DNA of 64,000 bases from the NCBI GenBank assembly GCA_028023455.1, contig JAQFVV010006510.1:396750-460749 (forward strand). Direction: 5' to 3'. A program made the position numbers and the translations under genes. Below, in pieces: positions 39,201 to 50,658 of this stretch (its first letter is position 1; every line of letters begins with the position of its first letter). Source of the DNA: Epiperipatus broadwayi (taxonomy: Eukaryota; Onychophora; Udeonychophora; Euonychophora; Peripatidae). Below the pieces are notes generated by a model. It was given only the letters and a program-made list of their open reading frames with translations. It was not told where the DNA came from and made no database searches.

Positions 39201-41000
39201 TAAGATACTTAAACATTTATTTCTAGGTAAATATTTAATTGAAATATTCTTAATACTCTTCATCACGATAATTTTCCAAATTCTTGTAATTTTTCCATAT
39301 TTACTGAGGTTTAATATCTTCTGATACAAACCATAAACATCCTCCAATGTCTGCTACTTACTTAACTTATTTTCCCAAAAAATTCAGAAACTTTCTGTAT
39401 GTTCAGCACACTTTAATTACTAACTTGAAATATTTTTAAAAATATGATATAAGTCATATTTGCAAATGATCTTAATTGTTATATTTTCTAGGAAAAATTC
39501 CAGTTTTAAAATATTTCCAATATTTCTTCAGAAAGAAATATCTCAACATTCTAACATAATTGTTTGGTCAAATTTAAAAGTTTTTTTTCTTTACAACCAT
39601 TTTTCCATGGTATTTTAAATAAATTCTCTTCATAAAATATATTATATCATTTCACTTTATATTTTTTGATGAATTTTTTTTTTATATTTTCTCCATGACA
39701 TTCTTTTTATGAAATTTAGTCACAAATCCATATGGCTTATCAACACAGGCAAAATTATATGCTTTATACGATAATATTTGAATACTTCCATTAATTTTTT
39801 TTATATTTAGGGATGACTTCTTCATGCTTAAGTTAATGACAAATTGAACAAAAACAGATCAGCTAAGTAAGGAATTATTTAATTTTTAGCCCTCTTTCTC
39901 CATATCACAATCTTGTAATAATAAAGTACAATTTTTATAAAAATTGAAGTTAAATAAAATGGATTATACTCCTAACTACTTTACCGAAGTTGTAGAAATA
40001 CTAACAATGTTATAATAGTACATCGGTAGAATGAGATAACAGCTTAATAATCATCTGCTAGAATCTGAACAGCTCTTAAATACTCCAGCTGATTCCAACT
40101 CTGATTGGTCCATTAAACAATCCTTACCTCAAATTATCCAGGACCACGAACATTGGTTTAAAGTTAAAGTTAATAATAATTTACTAAATATTTATTTTTA
40201 TTATATTATTCAATTCTTAATTAATTTCCACATTTTATTTACACTTACTAAAGACTCTAAAATAACTTTTAAAAATCACATTTCAATATTTATTACCATT
40301 TCTACCTTTATTTTAAACTTAACATATTTATTTTCAACAAAAAACATAAATCTGATTTTATTTATTATATTCACTTTAAAAATCCAATTTACCATTTATA
40401 ACAGATAATATTATTTTATTTTCAAACACAGGTGTGCATCACATGATTTACAAAACTAAATAAGATGCTAATAATTTAAATAAAACTAAAAATAATAATT
40501 TAATTTATAAAATATTACACAATCACTATTATAAGCACAGTTTTAAAATAATTATTTTAATATTATAAAACCTAAAAAAAATACACTTTTCTCCCACATT
40601 ATTATTTTTTAATCAAATGATTTTTAAAATATAGCCATTAAATAAAATTATTATTACTAAATCTATTCGTTTAACTTTAAAGCATTACTTTTAAAATTTA
40701 CACTAATTATTATTTATAAGACTTATTAAATCAGTATTTATTATGGCCAGTTCTCCCAACCATACAATCTTATAATGATTTTTTAGTTAACTGTTTTCTT
40801 ACAAATACCAACCTAATATTATACATCAATTATTTTACCTGCCTTAACTAAATTATTCAAAGATTATTAAGACACAACATACATCATCCCTTACCCAACT
40901 TAAAAAAATTAAAATTTTTCAGTAAATTATTAGAAATAATCCATTCTAACCTAAACAAAAGGATACAATATATATATAGCATCTTGTTATTTGGTCAGTT
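36246..41000. other. G-poor, strand-asymmetric AT-rich block
   Basis: Over nearly 5 kb the plus strand has visibly few G and more C, so the minus strand is purine-biased. A minus-strand frame at 39162-39347 is open but unrecognised. No motif of a transposase, reverse transcriptase or host gene was seen. The asymmetry could come from an old minus-strand coding element or from transcription-linked mutation. Confidence 0.4.
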
Positions 41001-43174
41001 TATATTTTTTTAATTATTTTAAAATAATCTGTAAAAATTATACCACGCCACACCTACATCTGGTATGGCAGGATGAAATCAAAATTTTATTAAAGACAAT
41101 AAATCTTCGCCGAATTTAGCCATTAACGACCAAATATAAGAAAACATCCTGTTGTGGATTAAAACAAAAGCTAAAAGTTATTTTGGTTTTAAAAAAAAAA
41201 AACAAATTTTAAAAGTGCTAATTGCTAATTTCACTGGGAAAATTTTGTTTATTAAAATGTAATTTCATCATGAGAAAGTGCAAATAAGCTGTTTTTTACT
41301 ACATATATAGTCAGTCAAAGTTTAAAAAGATCTGCAAGCCGAATGCACATCTGTTTGAATTTTAGGATTGCCAAATAGTTAGACAGATTGTGCTGTTGTT
41401 CATGCCTGAGGAACAGTGATGTTCAACTTCATTTTACATGCCGAAATGGTACAAACCAATATAGTGATAGATAACCTTCCTGGTAAAAACCTACTGCAAC
41501 AGTCCTTCAAGTAGAGAGCTACTGCCTATCCAGAGAACAAGACCAAGAGACAAGCTTCTGTCCAGAAGTTAAGTAATAATCTTCATGACTACCACAATAT
41601 CTCTGAGATGAACTTTAATTATTAATTTTCAAAACTATAGCTATAGTAAATTTAAATAAATGCCCAGTTTAAAGTCTAATAGTTCAACTCTTTCTTTTAC
41701 TTCAATCTGTAAAACTAATAATAAATACTCGCTTGCTTTACTGTAAAATATCTCTGTAAAATTTATTATCTTGAATCTGTTAAAGGGTTATATAAACTTA
41801 ATAATTATTTTGTTAATTAAATTCTGTTTTATTCTCATATTCGTGGTGAAATCTATGCTTTTTTGTATATTTAAGTTCTTAATATGTCATTTAGAAATAT
41901 AATATGCCAAATATAATTTGAAACAGCAAGCAGATATATTTTAATAATTTTATCCTGAAGATAATATTTCTATCTTCCATTTAGTAATTATGATATAATA
42001 GTTGTATTACATCCAAATCTCTGTTTCAAAATTAAAATCACTTTGCGATCATTTCAGTAATTGAAATCAACTCTGAATTTTATTTCATATATAATTGATA
42101 TGGTTTGCTTTGTTATACTAATAAATTATAATTTAAACAGTTTTAATTAATTAATAATATAATTCTGGCCAGGGAGATATTAATAAGGCATATTTAGTTA
42201 TTTTCATTAATTCCAATCCTATTAAATACATTTCCCCTCTCTTTTTATTATGCAAATTAATTGTTTGTTAACTGAGGGTATTAATATATTTAAGTAACCC
42301 CTCTCTTTTTATAGCATATTTTAAGTGCCTATAGTGAATGTATGTAGGGCTAGTTTGACCAGTTTTCTCTATGATATATGTTATTTGGGATTTATCTGAA
42401 ACTAAGATAATACTTTAGTTTGATGGATGATGCTTCACATCATTATCAAGCTACATTATTAGGCTTGAATATTAGAGAAACTTAGTAAACAGTGGCAATA
42501 TTAACATGGTAGTAATTAAATTATATTTCTGGCTAGCATTGTTATTTATCACATGGTAAACTATGATATTAAATGAATATTATGTTGGCATATTAAATTC
42601 TTCTAGGCATTGATTATCCACTGAGCATGAAAATCAGCTAATATATTTAAATGAGTCTGAAAACTGTATTACCCAGGACTGATTACATTCCATTATATAA
42701 TGCCTGTGAGCATTTATTTTATCTCAATATGATCCCTAAATAGTGCAATTTAATTTATTTCATTTTTCATTACTAATAATTTTAATAAATATATTTAAAT
42801 TTATCCTGTTTTTATTATTCTTCATTATATCCCAATACAATCCACTTACATATTAATTACATTACCAGATATTATTATACAAAATGTCACTATTATATTA
42901 GCTTAGCCATTAATAGATGTTTTGTCCAATTTTATATGATGAGGGTGTGGTTAGCCAAAGGGTCTCATGTTTCTCTCTGTTTGGAGCTAACTCATGATTA
43001 AAATTAAGGCCTGTGTGTAATCTCAAAAATGTCACTCATATGGTGTTAAATCATGGAATGCTGGTGAATGAGTTGGAATTTGGTCCACACTCTGGATCTT
43101 ACCATTTTGTTTTCGATCAGCTTTAGTGTGTTGGACTCAAGATTTTATGTGAATTTACAAATCTAACCATTATA
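41001..43174. other. AT-rich DNA, nothing recognised
   Basis: A somewhat more balanced base composition is seen around 41330-41600, with no readable protein. No repeat structure was noticed. Confidence 0.45.
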
Positions 43175-43920
43175 ATATAGATAAATATATTATTAATATA
43201 TTTTTATCTACCAAATGCTTTTAAAATTCTTAAGTTTTATTTGTAAAATTAGATTTAGCATTATGTGAACTTATAATTAACATATAATGCATTGATCAAA
43301 CTCTTTTCTGGCCATATATAAAACCAATTCAATTGTTGGTAAAAAAATTGAAAGTCAACAGAAATTCCATTCAAAAAATAATGAGTTTGAATTATTAATT
43401 CTTTTTTTATGTTAATCAGACTGTGACAAGTTTAAATATAGATAATACATTATCAATATATTTTTATCATAGAAATGTTTAAACCATTTTAAAATTTTAA
43501 TTGTAAATTACATTTTAGCATTGTGAGAACTTCTTATAATCAAAATATAGTGCATCAGTCAAACTCATTCCTTGCCATATATAAAACAATTCAACTGTTG
43601 GTAAAAAAATGAAAGTCAACAGAAATTCCATTCAAAAAGTAATGAGTTTGAATTCTTCTTCTTTTTTTATGTTAATCAGATTGTGATTAGTTATCAACAT
43701 ATTTTTATCTTATAAATGCTTTTAACATTCTTAAGTTTTAATTGTAAATTAGATCCTAGCCTTGTGTGAACTCCTTAAAATCAATCAATAATTAGTTGGT
43801 CAAATTTATTCCTGGTCATATATAAAAACAATTCAACTGTTGCTAAAAAAAAATTGAAAATCAATAAAAATTTCATATAATAAAAAAAAGTTTGAATTGT
43901 TCATTTTTTTGTGTTTAGCA
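43175..43920. repeat. Three tandem units of about 250 bp (satellite-like)
   Basis: The block CAATTGTTGGTAAAAAAATT near 43330 recurs near 43590 and, as CAACTGTTGCTAAAA, near 43834. This gives spacings of about 262 and 242 bp. Each unit also carries ATATTTTTATC, GTGTGAACT-like and CATATATAAAAC motifs in the same order. The units have diverged, so this is an old short satellite array. It is not coding. Confidence 0.8.
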
Positions 43921-44173
43921 AAGTAGTCAACATTGTTTTTTTTTTTTTACATTTGCAAAATAGCTTATATTCACTGAATGTACTTATTGTTCTTACTACA
44001 CTATTGTATGTGCAACTTGTTGGATATATTTTGTGATGTTGAATATGTACATATTTTAGCAAATTTTTTAAATTGAATTTTAATTAAAGCTTTTGAAAGT
44101 TTTAGTGAATTTTTCTATGAAAGCACTCATTCCATTCAATACATGGATGCTTCATCCCTGATATATATCAAGT

Positions 44174-45802
44174 TGTGACACTACAATTCTTTTCCTTCCC
44201 CTAATAACTGAATCTTAATTATTAGAATCGGCGTTGAGGGCGCCACCAAGGATTTCTGTCTTGGAACCTGGCCACGAAGCTTTACGTAAACCTGGTCTTA
44301 TTTATTTTTGAACGGCGATTCACCGATTACAAATTTTGTTTATAATCTGACAGGGGTTTTCACTTAAGGACACTAACTAATTATTATAAATAATTAAAGA
44401 ATTCAAATATACGTTGGATACAAAAAAACTTTCCTTTATTATTATTATTATTAATAACATTATATTTCTGCCCGATCCAGAGAGAACTGACTTACAATTT
44501 CTGATTTTCAAACTTTTAACTTTCTAAGTATTCTTCCCAAATATCTACCATGGATTTACTCATGCCGACACTAACACTGCGGATTCTAGCAGGTGCGTAT
44601 ACAAAGGCGACTTATAGTATATAATCTTTCCTGAAGTTTATTTTTAAACCCCACTTTAATTGGTAAATAAATAACTTGCAAAAACTTAAAATGAACGTAT
44701 GTGTCTTTCATTTTCTTATATTTTCAACACTTCCCTTATTTTCTGCTAACAAGCAAGTAACGCCCTAGGTTCTCTGTTGCTAGGCAGCACACTTTTATAC
44801 CCCCACCCTGTTGTTACCCTCTAGATCAAACAGATATTAAATAATTTAACATACAGTCATACCAATATTTCATAAAAATATTTAACGAGAATTAACATAA
44901 ATAGCTTACAATATTAAATAAATTTATTTCCCCACCTCTATTGTTGAAACATTCGTAACAAATATAATAAACGAAAAATAAATCAAAATAAAGTTCTATT
45001 ATGCTTTAACTAAAGTTCCCATTAATTGAAAAGTTTATAATTACACTGATCAATCAGAGTGAAGTGGTCTGACTTTCATAGATTCACATTCCATTTGTCT
45101 TGCCTTTGTCCTTGTATATGAGAATTCTGGTGTGTCCATGGATGTTCCTTTGGTTGTCTGGCTAGCAATATACATTTCTTTCCCTTCCTTGACTCTTTCA
45201 ATAGCTTCATTCAGATGGAGTGGTGGCCAATTCCCCAAAGGGGAAGGTTTTGATAGCTTTAGCCACTATGCATTTGAAAAGAGTCCGCAAAATAAGTTTC
45301 TATAATAATTTCTGATTCGGAGCACAGCTACTCTCTTTTTTTTTCTTTATTGTCCTTGCTGATCTCTCAAGTCAAATGACTTACTCTAAAAGCGATTTTA
45401 TCTCCTTTCTCTTATCCTTTTTTTTCTTTTTAATTAGCATAATAGCAATTAGTAACCAAATACTTTTAGTTTGTGAAAGTTTCAACAATAGAGTCTAATT
45501 ACTACCAACAATCTAATTTTGTTTTCTTTCTCCCACCCTTTTATCTCTCGAGTTTTCTCCCTTTTAATTAAACACTTTTAACATTTTTGACAATAAATTA
45601 TATTTTACCTTTTTTCTTTTTTTAAAAAAATTGCTCATATTTATAGCAAAAATAAAAGTTTAAGATTTTATCCTTCCCATTAAATTAAAATCATTTGTTA
45701 ATTTTTATTTTACAAACTATTTAACTTCGGAAAATATCTACAACGAAATTATAAATATGTGAGCTTATATATATATATGAGCTGACTTAAAATATCAGCT
45801 CA
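44174..45802 (-). repeat. 3' LTR of the gag-only element
   Basis: This is the downstream LTR in element orientation. On the plus strand it begins TGTGACACTACAATTC and ends AATATCAGCTCA. It matches the other LTR over its whole length with few differences, many at CG sites, such as ATCGGCGTTGAGG against ATCACCGTCAAGG. At 1629 bp it is longer than the element's interior. Confidence 0.88.
45050..45265 (-). other. Short ORF in the 3' LTR
   Basis: The frame is open from the stop near 45266 to 45050 and encodes about 71 residues. Segments include SPLGNWPPLHLNEAIERVK, then KEMYIAS and MDTPEFSYTRTKARQ. There is no ATG near its start; the nominal start is TTG, so it may be an exon-like or leftover coding piece. 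It lies in the same strand as gag. Its twin in the other LTR is also open. I do not recognise the protein. Confidence 0.45.
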
Positions 45803-45844
45803 TTGCCCTATTTGTCATAAAAAAAAAAACAATAAAAAAAAACT

Positions 45845-46855
45845 TTAATTGCCCCGAGGTGACTTGTCCCAACTTTTCTTGGGGTTATAGTTACTCGTAC
45901 TCGCGGATTCATTACAGTTCTCCCATCTAACTTTACTTTCTTCACCTACCCCCTGGTCCTCCCATTCTATATCTTGTAATATTTCTAATGCTTCCTCAAT
46001 GGATAGCCGACAGTTTTCGGCCAACTTACATTGCACACCTGATGGAAGGTTAAATCTGATAGTTTGCACTATCTGAAATTGATCCTTAGGATATGCCTCC
46101 AAGGCTCTCAATTTTGCCGCTTGACGTTGGAAAAACTGACTATATGTACCGTCTTTGTCCGCTTTATACTTTTCTTGCGATATCTTCATGTGTATGGTTT
46201 CTTGTTTCTCCACACTCCAAAACCCTCGCAAAATCATAGTTAGATATTCTTGGAATGTAGGGGGTTTGTAATTTACCGCCTTCCACCATTCCCTAGCAGA
46301 ACCACTCAAATGGCCTATTGCTATTATGATGTTTTCTTTTTCTTTCGACTTATGGACGTAGAAAAAATCACCTAGACTGTCCAAGTAGTCAAAAGGGCTT
46401 TCCTCCCTTTCCCCTTTAAATGTTTTTATGTGTATAAATTTCGCCAACGTGACCCTATCGAACTCTTCTTCTCCAGATTCATTGAGCTTTCTTTCCATTA
46501 CCTCTTTCTCTCGGTTTATTTGTATAGCCTTCTTGTTCGGGATTGCTTTAGTTTTCCCTGTAAACTGCTCTGTCTCTTCGTTTTCTGTCTTTTCTTCCTC
46601 TTTACTGACTTTATGGTCCACTGGGTCTATGACTTCCTTTTTTTCAATGTTCCTATTCTTTTCCCTCTCTTTTAATTCATTCACATCTTTCCTCAATTCT
46701 TGTATCATGCCTTTCATTTCTTTTATTTCTTTATGGTCTTCCATTACAATTTCTTTGAGCTCAGCGATAGCTCTCAATATTTCTTGTAACTGACACCACG
46801 CGGGGTTTTTAAATGTTACCACCGGGCTTTCCATGCTACTTTCATCCTCAATCAT
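45845..46855 (-). CDS. Gag-like capsid protein of the LTR element, 336 aa
   Basis: The ORF is intact from an ATG at 46855 to a TAA just before the 3' LTR. Residues about 20-75 are rich in Leu, Glu and Lys in heptad-like spacing (EILRAIAELKEIV, EMKGMIQELRKDVNELK), a likely coiled coil. A charged Lys/Glu linker follows to about residue 135. Residues about 140-300 look like the retrotransposon gag capsid core: FKGEREESPFDYLDSLGDFF, then GSAREWWKAV with the conserved A-x-x-W-W, then FQEYLTMILRGFW and SQFFQRQAAKLRAL. Gag assembles the particle that packages element RNA. No CCHC zinc knuckle is present, and no pol follows. A captured or domesticated gag is possible, but LTRs and a target duplication argue for a mobile unit. 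Confidence 0.75.
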   Translation of the reverse strand: MIEDESSMESPVVTFKNPAWCQLQEILRAIAELKEIVMEDHKEIKEMKGMIQELRKDVNELKEREKNRNIEKKEVIDPVDHKVSKEEEKTENEETEQFTGKTKAIPNKKAIQINREKEVMERKLNESGEEEFDRVTLAKFIHIKTFKGEREESPFDYLDSLGDFFYVHKSKEKENIIIAIGHLSGSAREWWKAVNYKPPTFQEYLTMILRGFWSVEKQETIHMKISQEKYKADKDGTYSQFFQRQAAKLRALEAYPKDQFQIVQTIRFNLPSGVQCKLAENCRLSIEEALEILQDIEWEDQGVGEESKVRWENCNESASTSNYNPKKSWDKSPRGN

Positions 46856-47067
46856 ATTTTATTCTTTTGTTTTTTTTAATTTTATATTCGAACTCATAAC
46901 CCTCCCTACGAGAATACTGACATACCACCACCATCTGAAATCCACCACCCTTACTAAATTTTTTTTTCTTTTTTTTTTTAAAACTTTGATCTCTGGACGT
47001 TTCTTTTGTTAACAAGCCCGACACGTTGGAAGCGCCATTTTCTAACTTTCTTCCTCTAACCCTCCTC

Positions 47068-48696
47068 TGTGACTCTACAATTCTTTTCCTTCCCCTAATA
47101 ACTGAATCTTAATTATTAGAATCACCGTCAAGGGCGCCACCAAGGATTTCTCTCTTGAAACCTGGCCACGAAGCTTTACGTAAACCTGGCCTTATTTATT
47201 TTCAAACGGTGATTCACCGATTACAAATTTTGTTTATAATCTGACAGGGGTTTTCACTTAAGGACACTAACTAATTATTATAAATAATTAAAGAATTCAA
47301 ATATATGTTGGATACAAAAAAACTTTCCTTTATTATTATTATTATTAATAACATTATATTTCTGCCCGATCCAGAGAGAACTGACTTACAATTTCTGATT
47401 TTCAAACTTTTAACTTTCTAAGTATTCTTCCCAAATATCTACCATGGATTTATTCGCGCCGACACTAACACTGCGGATTCTAGCAGGCGCGTATATATAA
47501 AGGCAACTTATAGTATATAATCTTTCCTAAAGTTTATTTGTAAACACCACTTTATTTGGTAAATAAATAACTTGCAAAAACTTAAAATGAACGTATAAGT
47601 GTCTTTCGTTTTCTTATACTTTCAACACTTCCCTTATTTTCTGCTAACAAGCAAGTAATGCCCTAAGGTTCTCTGTTGCTTGGCAGCGCACTTTTATACC
47701 CCCACCCTGTTGTTACCCTCTAGATCGAACAGATATTAAATAATTTAACATACAGTCATACCAATATTTCATAAAAATATTTAACGAGAATTAACATAAA
47801 TAGTTTACAATATTAAATAAATTTATTTCCCCACCTCTATTGTTGAAACATTCGTAACAAATATAATAAATGAAAAATAAATCAAAATAAAGTTCTATTA
47901 TGCTTTAACTAAAGTTCCCATTAATTGAAAAGTTTATAATTACCCTGATCGATCAGAGCGAAGTGGTCTGACTTTCATAGATTCACATTCCATTTGTCGT
48001 GCCTTTGTCCTTGTATATGAGAATTCTGGTGTGTCCATGGATGTTCCTTTGGTTGTTCGGCTAGCAATATACATTTCTTTCCCTTCCTTGACTCTTTCGA
48101 TAGCTTCATTCAGATGGAGTGGCAGCCAATTCCCCAAAGGGGAAGGTTTTGATAGCTTTAGCTGCTATGCATTTGAAAAGAGTCCGCAAAATAAGTTTCT
48201 ATAATAATTTCTGATTCGGAGCACAGCTTCTGTCTTTTTTTTTCTTTATTGTCCTTGCTGGTCTCTCAAGTTAACTGACTTACTCTAAAAGTGATTTTAT
48301 CTCCTTTCTCTTATCTTTTTTTTCTTTTTAATTAGCGTAATAGCAATTAGTAACCAAATACTTTTAGTTTATGAAAGTTTTAACAATAGGGTCTAATTAC
48401 TACCAACAATCTAATTTTGTTTTCTTTCCCCCACCCTTTTATCTCTCGAGTTTTCTCCCTTTTAATTAAACACTTTTAAAATTTTTGACAATAAATTATA
48501 TTTTATCTTTTTTCTTTTTTTAAAAAAATTGCTCAAATTTATAGCAAAAATAAAGTTTAAGATTTTACCTTCCCATTAAATTAAAATCATTCGTTAATTT
48601 TTATTTTACAAACTATTTAACTTCGGAAAATATCTACGACGAAATTATAAATATGTGAGCTTATATATATATGAGCTGACTTAAAATATCAGTTCA
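47068..48696 (-). repeat. 5' LTR of the gag-only element
   Basis: This is the upstream LTR in element orientation and should carry the promoter for gag. On the plus strand it begins TGTGACTCTACAATTC and ends AATATCAGTTCA. Its length is the same 1629 bp as the partner. The start of transcription within it cannot be placed by eye. Confidence 0.88.
47940..48152 (-). other. Short ORF in the 5' LTR
   Basis: This is the counterpart of the ORF at 45050-45265. It stays open and continues a few residues further (PLRSDRSG). Between the two copies I see about three amino acid changes (P/L, Q/R, H/R) and several silent changes. It lies upstream of gag in the transcript direction. Function is unknown. 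Confidence 0.45.
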
Positions 48697-48773
48697 AAGT
48701 AAATAATGAATTTGATACTTAACCCAAATCTTACATTCATGATGGATAATATCAATAGAGAAAAATAAATTTG

Positions 48774-48778
<5 letters not shown>

Positions 48779-48855
<77 letters not shown>
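48779..48855. repeat. (TA)n microsatellite
   Basis: A pure TA tract of about 77 bp lies shortly after the LTR element. Confidence 0.95.
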
Positions 48856-48857
<2 letters not shown>

Positions 48858-49290
48858 AGTAAAATATCTTCATATCCTCCCTTTTATGAATTGGCTGTGA
48901 AAGGAGTTTGCTATTAATTGAAAAGAGACCCTTTGATTCCTCTTGGAGGCCTTAAAGGAACCAAGCAGGGCAGATTACTAATGTCCACTCCATACATTCT
49001 TGTCATTGCAGCTGTTATTACTATGTGATTATTCATATAGTATACGAACATGGATGTGATGCTCACCAACACGCATTAGCCAGCATGGTGAGTTTATTGG
49101 CTTTTTACCTCTGAGTTTAAGATGAAGAAACACCATGTTCTTTCTTCTCAGTGCCTGATAAAACAGAATGAATGTTTGTGTAAATGATAAATATTTTTCC
49201 AATACATATATATATATATGATAAACAAAAATGCAAGTTAAAAAATATATAGAAACGCCATCTGTGGACATATATATATATATAATTATG
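48856..49290. other. Flank between a (TA)n tract and RTE copy B
   Basis: Higher GC than average around 48870-49160. No family was recognised. Short TA runs precede the RTE copy. Confidence 0.4.
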
Positions 49291-50658
49291 ACAGACAAAA
49301 ATAAAGCATGGCCCTTATTCTCAGGAGACTGTAACGTCATCAACCAAGGCAGCAATTGGTGGTTGAAGGTGGAGGGTGCTATGAATCCCCTGATTGCGGA
49401 CCCAGGCTGCCATTTGATGATGACTTTTTATTTAGGTACTTACAACTGCAGATCACTTTCAAATGAAGGAAGATTGCAAGTATTAGAAGAAGAACTTTCT
49501 TATAATAAATGGGACATTATTGGACTTTGTGAAGTTAAAAGAAAAGGTGAAAAAACAATTGATTTAAAAAGTGGACATATGCTTTATTATAAAGGCACAC
49601 ATATTGGAAATACAAGTGGAGTAGGATTCATTATAAATAAAAAGTGTAAGAACAATATTGTGGAGATTGATGGTGTATCGTACAGAGTGGCAAGATTAGT
49701 TATACAACTTAATAGCAGATACCAAATGCAGATAATTCATGTTTATGCCCCTACAAGATCTCATAGTGATGAAGTAGTAGAAGATTTTTATATGGATGTA
49801 CAAAAGGCTTTTGATCAGAGTAAACAACATTTTAAAATTGTTATGGGAGACTTTAATGCTAGAATAGGTAGACAAATGAAAGATGAAATTGCTGTAGGTA
49901 ATTTTGGTTATGGTAATAGAAATGAGAGAGGACATAGACTTGTGGAGTTTGCAAAAAAAGAAAAACTTTATATTATGAATTCATTTTTTGAAAAAAATGT
50001 TAAAAGGAAATGGACATGGAAACATCCAAATGAAGGTACAGCAGAATTGTATTATATTTTGACTAGCAGAAAATACATATTTCAAGATTATAATGTTCTT
50101 AATAAATTTAACACAGGAAGTGATCATCGATTAGTAAGGTGTAAGTTACATGTTAATGTAAAACTAGATAGACAAAAATTATTAAGAAAAACAATATTTA
50201 CAGTTGATATTCCTAATGTTCAGAAACATTCTAATGAATTTAAATTAGAATTTACAAATAGGTTTCAAGTGTTAGGAGAATTTGAACATGATTCAGATTT
50301 GAATGAAATTAATATGAAAATAACTGATACACTTTTAAAAACTGCAACAAAGATAGCTGGTAGAAAAAAGCAGCAATTGACTAATAAAATTTCTACTGAG
50401 ACTAGAGAATTTATGAAGAAAAGAAGGAATATGAAGATATACAAAAATGATGTATTAAAAAGAATTGAATATCTCAAATTTTGTAAAATAGTACGGAAAA
50501 GAGTTGAAAATGATATAAGAAAGTATAACTGTGAAATAGCAAGGAAAGCTGTAGAAGAAAGTAAAAGTCTCAAGAATGTTAAACAACATTTTGGTATTGG
50601 TAGGAAATTTATATCTGAAATAAGAAAAAAAAAGATGGAATTATTACTAAAAAGATAG
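49231..50658 (+). CDS. RTE endonuclease and linker ORF, copy B (N-terminal part)
   Basis: The ORF spans 475 codons, but the first 20 or so come from TA repeats, so a real start is more likely at 49288, 49381 or 49417. Numbering from 49231, the catalytic motifs of an apurinic-type endonuclease are TYN at 71, GLCE at 98-101, VYAPT at 171, MGDFNARIG at 205 and SDHRLV at 298. The usual Asp in the IDYIL motif is Tyr here (LYYIL). Residues about 320-470 are a basic helical linker. The protein normally continues into the RT; here a frameshift in an A-rich run (EIRKKKMEL) ends it early. Its job would be to nick the target for reverse transcription. Confidence 0.75.
   Translation: MQVKKYIETPSVDIYIYIIMTDKNKAWPLFSGDCNVINQGSNWWLKVEGAMNPLIADPGCHLMMTFYLGTYNCRSLSNEGRLQVLEEELSYNKWDIIGLCEVKRKGEKTIDLKSGHMLYYKGTHIGNTSGVGFIINKKCKNNIVEIDGVSYRVARLVIQLNSRYQMQIIHVYAPTRSHSDEVVEDFYMDVQKAFDQSKQHFKIVMGDFNARIGRQMKDEIAVGNFGYGNRNERGHRLVEFAKKEKLYIMNSFFEKNVKRKWTWKHPNEGTAELYYILTSRKYIFQDYNVLNKFNTGSDHRLVRCKLHVNVKLDRQKLLRKTIFTVDIPNVQKHSNEFKLEFTNRFQVLGEFEHDSDLNEINMKITDTLLKTATKIAGRKKQQLTNKISTETREFMKKRRNMKIYKNDVLKRIEYLKFCKIVRKRVENDIRKYNCEIARKAVEESKSLKNVKQHFGIGRKFISEIRKKKMELLLKR

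Larger units (their letters stand above)
44174..48696 (-). mobile_element. LTR retroelement with gag only, minus strand
   Basis: Two direct repeats of 1629 bp each (44174-45802 and 47068-48696) flank an interior of 1265 bp. The element starts TG and ends CA, and is flanked by AAGT at 44170-44173 and 48697-48700, a 4-bp target duplication as made by retroviral-type integrases. The interior carries one intact gag-like ORF on the minus strand and no protease, reverse transcriptase, RNase H or integrase. No standard tRNA primer-binding site (TGG start) follows the 5' LTR, and only a weak purine-rich stretch precedes the 3' LTR. It would therefore depend on a relative for replication enzymes. The LTRs are alike apart from scattered substitutions, so insertion is fairly recent. 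Confidence 0.88.

Noticed and set aside
46428-46793. Plus-strand 121-aa and 81-aa Ser/Phe-rich ORFs
   Set aside because: They are antisense shadows of the gag ORF on the minus strand.
44174-48696. Endogenous retrovirus
   Set aside because: No envelope, protease or polymerase coding sequence is present; gag plus LTRs alone fit a non-autonomous LTR retrotransposon better.
49696-49935. Minus-strand ORFs across RTE copies A and B
   Set aside because: They are antisense shadows of conserved endonuclease and RT coding sequence and recur at the same place in both copies.
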